NCBI GenBank assembly: GCA_965183855.1 | Contig: CBCYMI010000011.1 | Location: forward strand, 1 to 31,101 | Length of the DNA stretch: 31,101 bases | Direction: 5' to 3' | DNA from: CBCYMI01 sp965183855 | GTDB taxonomy: Bacteria > Pseudomonadota > Alphaproteobacteria > Caulobacterales > Maricaulaceae | Shown here: one piece after another, positions 24,609 to 31,101 of the stretch | Position numbering within the stretch: position 1 is the first letter of the stretch | How the letters are laid out: each line of letters begins with the position of its first letter | Made by a program: the position numbers and the translations under genes | Notes under the pieces: generated by a model | What the model was told of the DNA's origin: nothing | Seen by the model: only the letters and a program-made list of their open reading frames with translations | Database searches by the model: none

Positions 24609-27600
24609 ATGAGTTATATATTAGAAAAGTTAACATTTTTTACAAACAAACCTTCAGAGCCTTTTTCCAACAGGCATGGTATTAAAACGGGTGAGTCTCG
24701 TGATTGGGAACAGGCTTATCGTGGCAGATGGGCACATGATAAAATTGTACGTTCTACACACGGGGTGAATTGTACAGGATCTTGTAGCTGGAAGATTTAT
24801 GTAAAAAATGGGTTGGTTACGTGGGAAACGCAACAAACAGATTATCCAAGAACTCGCCCTGATTTGCCCAATCATGAACCGAGAGGGTGTTCAAGGGGAG
24901 CTTCTTATAGCTGGTATCTCTATAGTGCTGCTCGCTTAAAATATCCATTAATACGCTCCCGTTTGTTAAGGATTTGGAGAGAGGCTTGTGAGCAATATTC
25001 AGACCCTGTTGACGCTTGGGAGAGTATTATTAACGATCCTGTCAAATCCAAAGCATATAAAAGTATTAGAGGGCGTGGAGGCATGGTACGCTGTTCCTGG
25101 GATGAGGTTAATGAACTTATTGCCAGTGCTAATATTTATACAGCAAAAACGTTTGGTCCCGATCGTGTTATTGGATTTTCTCCAATTCCTGCAATGTCGA
25201 TGGTTTCTTATGCTGCGGGCAGTCGCTATTTATCATTAATTGGCGGAACATGTATGAGCTTTTATGATTGGTATTGTGATCTTCCGCCTTCCAGTCCTCA
25301 GACATGGGGAGAGCAAACAGATGTTCCAGAAAGTGCAGATTGGTATAACTCTTCTTATATTATTGCGTGGGGATCCAATGTTCCACAGACCCGAACACCA
25401 GATGCGCACTTTTTTACAGAAGCGAAATATAATGGAACCAAAACAATTGCCGTTACACCAGATTATAGTGAAGTTGCTAAATTATCAGATCATTGGCTAG
25501 CGGTTCGTCAAGGAACAGATTCTGCATTGGCGATGGCAATGGGACATGTCATCTTAAAAGAATTTCATTCACAGGAAAAAAGCAAATATTTTGATGAATA
25601 TTGTCGTATGTATACAGACATGCCATTTTTAGTGGTGATAGAAAAACAGGATCAACATTATATCCCTAGCCGTCTTCTTCGAGCCTCTGATTTTAAGGAT
25701 GATTTGGGAGAAGAAAAAAATCCAGAATGGAAGCCTGTTATTTATGATAGTATATCAAACAGGATTGTTACACCAAATGGAACAATTGGTTCCAGATGGG
25801 ATGGAAGTGGAAAATGGAATCTGGAATCTAGAAATCTGGTAGATGGTTCTGAGGCTTGGCCAGAAATTAGTTTTATCAAAACAGCAGATCAAATTAATCC
25901 TGCTGCATTTCCTTATTTTGGAAATCTAGAAAATGATCAGCCGATTTTTGCACACACGGATCATGAAAGCATCCTCTTACGCAATATTCCGATGAAACGT
26001 ATTAAAACAGGAGATAAAACAGAAGTTTTGGTAACAACAATCTTTGATTTAATGATTGCCAATTATGGAGTAGATAGAGGTTTGGGAGGAGAGAATATAG
26101 CTTCTTCATTTGAAGATGATATTCCCTATACGCCTGCATGGCAGGAGAAAATCACAGGTGTCTCCGCAGATCTGGTTATACAAATCGCTCGTGAATTTGC
26201 AGAAAATGCAGATAAAACACAAGGGCGTTCCATGGTTATTTTAGGAGCTGCGATTAACCATTGGTATCATATGGATATGATTTACCGGGGAATTATTAAT
26301 ATCTTGATTATGTGTGGGTGTATTGGAAAATCAGGTGGGGGTTGGGCGCATTATGTTGGACAAGAGAAATTAAGACCTCAGACAGGCTGGTTACCCTTGG
26401 CGTTTGCCCTAGATTGGCATCGTCCACCTCGTCATATGAATTCAACAAGCTTTTTTTATAATCATTCTGATCAATGGCGTTATGAAAAACTAGAATTAGA
26501 TGAACTTGTTTCGCCACTTGCAGATAAACAAAAATGGAAAGATTATTCCCTGATTGATTGTAATATACGTTCAGAGCGTATGGGATGGTTGCCTTCTGCA
26601 CCACAATTAGAAGAAAATCCACTTTTTTTAACCAAATCAGCGAAGCAAGAAGGTCGTTCTTCAAAAGAATATGTTGTCGATAGGCTTAAATCTGGTTCTT
26701 TGCGTTTTTCATGTGAAGATCCTGATAATCCACGTAATTTTCCGCGTAATTTATTTATTTGGCGTTCTAATTTGCTAGGCTCTTCTGGTAAAGGGCATGA
26801 ATATATGCTCAAACATTTATTGGGAACACAGCATGGCTTGTTAGGAAAAGATTTAGGCGAAACAAATAAACAAAAACCAAAAGAAATTATTTGGCATGAT
26901 CAAGCACCTGAAGGCAAGTTAGATCTTGTTGTTACTTTAGATTTTCGAATGTCTACAAGTTGCATGTATTCAGATATCGTGCTTCCTTGTGCAACTTGGT
27001 ATGAGAAGAATGATTTAAATACATCTGATATGCATCCATTTATTCATCCTTTATCTCAAGCGGTAGATCCAGCCTGGGAAACCAGGAGTGATTGGGAGAT
27101 TTATAAAGGTATTGCCAGATGTTTTTCAGATTTATGCAAGGGACATTTAGGCATAGAAAAAGATTTAGTTGCCTTACCTATTCTTCATGATACACCCGCA
27201 GAACTGGCACAAGCTTTAAGTGTAAAAGAATGGAAAAAAGGAGAAGTTGACGCTATTCCAGGAAAAAACAATGCCTTCATTTATTGAAGTAGAGCGTGAT
27301 TATACAAATACATATAAGAAATTTACATCTCTTGGATCTCTTATGACCAAAATTGGAAATGGAGGAAAAGGAATTTCCTGGAATACAGAAGAAGAAATTT
27401 CTTTTCTTGGGAAGTTAAATAGAAAAATTAATGAAAAAGGCATATCTGAAGGATTGGTCAAGATTGAAACGGATATTGACGCTTCAGAAGTTATTTTATC
27501 CCTTGCTCCTGAAACGAATGGTTCTGTTGCTTTAAAAGCATGGGAATCTTTGAGTAAAATAACAGGACGCGATCATGCACATTTGGCTAAGTCGAAGGAA

Positions 27601-28359
27601 GATGAAAAAATTCGGTTTCGAGATATTCAGGCACAACCTCGAAAAATTATTTCTTCACCAATTTGGAGTGGGCTGGAAGATGAGCATGTTTGCTATAATG
27701 CAGGCTATACGAATGTACACGAATTAATACCATGGCGAACGTTAACAGGACGTCAGCAATTTTATCAAGATCATGAATGGATGCGTGATTTTGGAGAATC
27801 TCTTTGTGTCTATAAACCACCAATTAACACCAAGACCATTTCACCTGTTATTGAGAAATATGGAAAGGGTTATAAACAAATTGTTCTAAACTGGATTACA
27901 CCTCACCAAAAATGGGGCATTCACAGTACATATTCGGATAATTTGTTAATGCTTACGCTTAATCGTGGTGGACCTGTTGTCTGGATTAGTGAAATTGATG
28001 CCAGGAAAATAGATGTAAAAGATAATGACTGGATTGAGCTTTATAATAGTAATGGTGCGATTTCAGCGCGTGCTGTTGTTAGTCAGCGTGTGCCAGAAGG
28101 AATGAGTATGATGTATCATGCTCAGGAGAAAACCATTAATACACCAGGTGCGAAAACGACAGGGTTACGCGGTGGTATTCATAATTCAGTTACACGTGCT
28201 GTGGTTAAGCCAACGCATATGATTGGGGGGTATGCACAATTATCCTACGGATTTAATTATTATGGAACGGTTGGATCCAATCGTGATGAATTTGTGATTG
28301 TTCGCAAAATGGATGAGATATCCTGGTTGGATGATGAAGCTGGTGAGGAGTCAGTATAA
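24609..28359 (+). pseudogene. narG: Respiratory nitrate reductase alpha subunit NarG, split by a +1 frameshift
   Basis: NarG is the Mo-bisMGD catalytic subunit that reduces nitrate to nitrite. The first frame (24609-27287, 892 codons) has the FS0 cluster ligands His51, Cys55, Cys59 and Cys94, and the SFYDWYCD segment with the Mo-ligand Asp (about 223). It ends early after IPGKNNAFIY. The remaining C-terminal part continues in the next frame to 28359 (VERDYTNTYKKFTSLG onward). Dropping one A from the six-A run at 27263-27268 gives IPGKTMPSFIEVERDY and a full protein of about 1249 residues, close to E. coli NarG (1247). GAGGATGTA precedes the ATG. Without correction the enzyme would lose its last third. 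Confidence 0.93.
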
Positions 28360-29916
28360 ATGAAAATAAGAGCTCAAATAGGAAAAGTATTGAATCTGGA
28401 TAAATGTATTGGCTGTCATACGTGTTCTGTGACCTGTAAGAATGTATGGACATCACGTCAAGGTGTTGAATATGCTTGGTTTAATAATGTTGAGACCAAA
28501 CCTGGTATTGGATACCCTCGTATGTGGGAAGACCAAACGATTTGGAAGGGGGGATGGGAACGTAGATCAAATGGTTCAATTAAACCCAAAACGGGAGGAA
28601 AATTTCGATTACTAGCTAAAATTTTTGCAAATCCTGATCTTCCAGAAATAGATGATTATTATGAGCCCTATACCTTTGAATATGATCGATTGCAAAGTTC
28701 AAAAGAAACAAAAACCATGCCGACAGCTCGTGCTCATTCTGTCCTTACGGGTGAGAAAATGGATAAACCGAAATGGGGGCCAAACTGGGAAGAAATTCTT
28801 GGAGGCGAATTTGAAAAACGGCGTAAAGATTATAATTTTAAAGATGTAGAAGCAGAAATATATGGTCAATTTGAAAATACATTTATGATGTATTTACCAC
28901 GGTTATGTGAACATTGTTTGAATCCAAGCTGTGTTGCCTGTTGCCCTTCAGGAGCCATTTATAAACGTGAAGAAGATGGCATTGTTTTGATTGACCAGGA
29001 TAAATGCCGTGGTTGGCGAATGTGTATATCGGGCTGTCCTTATAAGAAGATTTATTTTAACTGGCAATCAGGAAAATCTGAAAAATGTACATTTTGTTAT
29101 CCAAGAATAGAGTCAGGAGAACCAGGTGTTTGTTCAGAAACCTGTGTTGGTCGCATTCGCTATTTGGGTGTTTTGCTTTATGACGCAGATCAAATCAAAG
29201 AAGCTTCAAGTGTAAAAAACCCTAAAGATCTTTATCAGGCACAATGTGATCTTTTTCTTAATCCGCATGATCCAGAAGTGATCATGCAGGCAAAAAAAGA
29301 TGGAGTTCCAGAAAGCTGGATTACAGCAGCTCAGAATTCTCCTGTTTATAAAATGGCGATGGAGTGGAAAATTGCATTTCCTTTACATCCTGAATATCGT
29401 ACATTACCCATGGTCTGGTATGTTCCTCCCTTATCTCCTGTTCAAAATGCAGTTGAAAAAAAACAGCTTCCAAAACAAGGCATTTTTCCAGATATAGAGC
29501 AGTTAAGAATCCCTGTAAAATATCTTGCCAATTTGTTAACGGCTGGAAAAGAAGAGCCAGTTATTAATGCTTTAAAACGTATGATTGCAATGCGTGAATA
29601 TATGCGACGGAAAAATGTAGAAAACATATGTGATGAAAGCATTCCAAAACAGGTAGGATTAAATGCCAGCATCATCGATGACATGTATCGTCTTATGTCA
29701 TTGGCAAATTTTGAGGATCGATTTGTTATTACAACCAATCATCGTGAATATGCAGGAAAGTCACCATTTGATCATGAGTCTGCATTTGATGTGCGTTCTT
29801 CCTGTGGATTTAGTTTTGGCAATAAATGTTCTTCTGGACAAGGAAAAACAGGCATTTTTGAGCCAGACAGAGGTAAAAATACATTAAATGGCAGTATAGG
29901 AAAAAATCGCCAGTAA
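28360..29916 (+). CDS. narH: Nitrate reductase beta subunit NarH (iron-sulfur)
   Basis: NarH passes electrons from NarI hemes to NarG through one [3Fe-4S] and three [4Fe-4S] clusters. Cysteine groups are visible in order: CIGCHTCSVTC (Cys16, 19, 22, 26), CEHCLNPSCVACCP, CRGWRMCISGCP (with the Trp that marks the [3Fe-4S] site) and KCTFCYPRIESGEPGVCSETC. At 518 residues it is normal length and intact. Its ATG directly follows the narG stop (TAAATG); GAGGAG lies about 10 bases before. Confidence 0.96.
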   Translation: MKIRAQIGKVLNLDKCIGCHTCSVTCKNVWTSRQGVEYAWFNNVETKPGIGYPRMWEDQTIWKGGWERRSNGSIKPKTGGKFRLLAKIFANPDLPEIDDYYEPYTFEYDRLQSSKETKTMPTARAHSVLTGEKMDKPKWGPNWEEILGGEFEKRRKDYNFKDVEAEIYGQFENTFMMYLPRLCEHCLNPSCVACCPSGAIYKREEDGIVLIDQDKCRGWRMCISGCPYKKIYFNWQSGKSEKCTFCYPRIESGEPGVCSETCVGRIRYLGVLLYDADQIKEASSVKNPKDLYQAQCDLFLNPHDPEVIMQAKKDGVPESWITAAQNSPVYKMAMEWKIAFPLHPEYRTLPMVWYVPPLSPVQNAVEKKQLPKQGIFPDIEQLRIPVKYLANLLTAGKEEPVINALKRMIAMREYMRRKNVENICDESIPKQVGLNASIIDDMYRLMSLANFEDRFVITTNHREYAGKSPFDHESAFDVRSSCGFSFGNKCSSGQGKTGIFEPDRGKNTLNGSIGKNRQ

Positions 29917-29931
29917 AAAAGGATGTTATTC

Positions 29932-30636
29932 ATGAAAACCTTCAAATTACTAGGATTATTATTGACATATCCTGATCAGAAAATTCTTGATGCTTCAGAA
30001 GAGATACTGGAAATTTTGCAAATAGAAGCTTTGCTTTCAGAAAAAATGATTAGTAAAATTAAGCAGGATTTAATTTCTCAGAAAAATAAGGATTTTATAG
30101 AGATTCAGGAAGTATATGTAGAGACGTTTGACAGAGGACGAGCTTATAGTCTGCATTTGTTCGAGCATGTTTATGGAGAATCCCGTGATCGAGGGCAGGC
30201 AATGGTAGATTTAAGCGAGACATATGCTTCAAAAGGAATGTATATTCAAAATAATGAACTTCCTGATTATCTTCCTTTATTTATGGAATATTTATCGCAA
30301 TGTTCTTTCCAAGAAGCAAGAGAGCTTCTTGGTGAAGCCATTAATATAATTGCGATGATTGGAGAAAAACTAAAACAATACAACTCTCCCTATCGCGTTT
30401 ATTTTGAAGCCATTGAGATGATTTCAGGAATTAAACCAAATCAGTCAAAAATCATGCAGGCTTTAAAGCGAGCGCCTAAAAACCCAAAAACCGCTGAGGA
30501 ATTAGATGAAGAATGGAAAGAGGCTGAGGTGTTTGGGCAAGTTTCTTCTCATGATGGAAGCAAGGATTGTACGAGCTGTAATCATTTTTCTAATACCAGA
30601 GCTTATTTAGATAAAATGTCAGGAGGTCAGTCATGA
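29932..30636 (+). CDS. narJ: Nitrate reductase assembly chaperone NarJ
   Basis: NarJ is a cytoplasmic helical chaperone that holds NarG during cofactor insertion and membrane docking. It has the TorD/DmsD-like family signatures LGLLLTYPD at the N-terminus, VETFDRGRAYSLHLFEHVYGESRDRGQAMVDL in the middle (the NarJ 'YSLHLFEHVHGESRDRGQAM' block), and LPDYLPLFMEYLS. I start it at ATG 29932 (234 residues), since AAGG lies 9 bases upstream; the in-frame ATG at 29923 abuts that motif. It is 15 bp after narH and overlaps narI by 4 bp (ATGA). Confidence 0.95.
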   Translation: MKTFKLLGLLLTYPDQKILDASEEILEILQIEALLSEKMISKIKQDLISQKNKDFIEIQEVYVETFDRGRAYSLHLFEHVYGESRDRGQAMVDLSETYASKGMYIQNNELPDYLPLFMEYLSQCSFQEARELLGEAINIIAMIGEKLKQYNSPYRVYFEAIEMISGIKPNQSKIMQALKRAPKNPKTAEELDEEWKEAEVFGQVSSHDGSKDCTSCNHFSNTRAYLDKMSGGQS

Positions 30637-31101
30637 TAGCCGATTTTATTCATCAGTTTTTCTTTGGATATTATCCCTATATCTGTCTTGCTGTCTTTTT
30701 TCTGGGTAGCATATTACGGTATGAAAGCAATCAGTATACATGGAAAGCAGGCTCTTCCCAATTATTAAGAAAAAAAGGCATGTTGATTGGGAATAATTTA
30801 TTTCATCTAGGTATTATTCTTTTATTTTTAGGTCATTTGGTTGGTTTATTAACGCCTCATGAAGTATATAAACATATTATGGACGCCCAAACCAAACAGA
30901 TTCTCGCAATGGTTGCTGGCGGTATCTTTGGAGCTTGTTGTTTTATCGGCATGACAATGCTACTTTATCGTCGTCTATTTGATCTACGTATTCGTCATAC
31001 GAGTAAAAAATCGGATTTTTTAATTCTTTTGATTTTATATATACAATTAATTTTAGGTTTGCTAACGATTCCATTTTCGGCACAGCATACAGATGGAAGT
31101 T
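30633..31101 (+). CDS. narI: Nitrate reductase gamma subunit NarI (cytochrome b), 3' end cut by window
   Basis: NarI is the membrane cytochrome b that oxidises quinol and feeds NarH. The first 156 residues are visible. They have hydrophobic helices, HQFFFGYYPYICLAVFFLGS at the N-terminus, and two heme-ligand histidines in FHLGIILLFLGHLVG (His58 and His68, matching His56 and His66 of E. coli). The gene continues beyond the window, so the other two ligands are not seen. AGGAGG precedes the ATG, which overlaps the narJ stop (ATGA). Confidence 0.95.
   Translation, partial: MIADFIHQFFFGYYPYICLAVFFLGSILRYESNQYTWKAGSSQLLRKKGMLIGNNLFHLGIILLFLGHLVGLLTPHEVYKHIMDAQTKQILAMVAGGIFGACCFIGMTMLLYRRLFDLRIRHTSKKSDFLILLILYIQLILGLLTIPFSAQHTDGS

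Noticed and set aside
24260..24636. Overlapping frames on both strands at the narK2 end
   Set aside because: They are shadows of narK2 and the narG start, which are well supported by family motifs and spacing.

Overview
The window is about 31 kb of AT-rich bacterial chromosome that looks alphaproteobacterial. The main pointers are an NDUFS4-type complex I accessory protein (a family of Alphaproteobacteria and mitochondria), a UbiM/UbiH-type ubiquinone hydroxylase, a TakP-type TRAP transporter and a fused MoaC-MoaB protein. The low GC content together with this gene set would fit a low-GC acetic acid bacterium (Acetobacteraceae, Commensalibacter-like). That placement is an inference and no search was run.

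Layout. (1) 88-8653 is a carboxylate-uptake region: a TRAP transporter operon (dctP, dctQ, dctM; minus strand), a divergent 3-hydroxyisobutyrate dehydrogenase-family gene, and a second minus-strand operon encoding a DUF4212 small subunit, a sodium:solute symporter that is frameshifted here, and a DcaP-like outer-membrane porin. (2) 8654-9519 has no genes but holds tandem repeats, a perfect palindrome and a possible structured RNA. (3) 9520-12769 carries ubiM/ubiH-type, ndufs4-type, tRNA-Arg(TCT) and a frameshifted TlpA-like thioredoxin lipoprotein gene. (4) 12983-18730 (minus) has a TauE/SafE permease and an almost complete molybdenum-cofactor set: mobA, moaE, moaD, moeA, moaCB fusion and moaA. 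moaA is preceded by a Moco riboswitch and an FNR-type promoter. (5) 19119-21000 (minus) has a Crp/Fnr regulator with a C-terminal cysteine motif, a stand-alone NIT (nitrate/nitrite-sensing) domain protein, and a 239-bp tandem duplication that made a truncated NIT copy. (6) 21261-31101 (plus) has an FNR box followed by narK1, narK2, narG (frameshifted), narH, narJ and the start of narI.

How it fits together. Parts 4-6 form one respiratory nitrate module. NarK1 and NarK2 move nitrate and nitrite. NarGHI is the membrane-bound Mo-bisMGD nitrate reductase, with NarJ as its chaperone. The Moco genes make the cofactor. The Crp/Fnr protein has the E-x-x-S-R recognition-helix pattern that reads TTGAT half-sites, and such sites lie in front of both moaA and narK1. 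NIT is the likely nitrate/nitrite input. moaA appears to have both transcriptional (FNR box) and translational (Moco riboswitch over its ribosome binding site) control.

An unusual feature is that three genes (narG, the symporter and the thioredoxin-like lipoprotein) are each split by a one-base change in a run of A, and a fourth A-run separates the NIT gene from the regulator. They may be assembly errors, phase-variable or slippage sites, or real decay. The sequence alone cannot decide between these.
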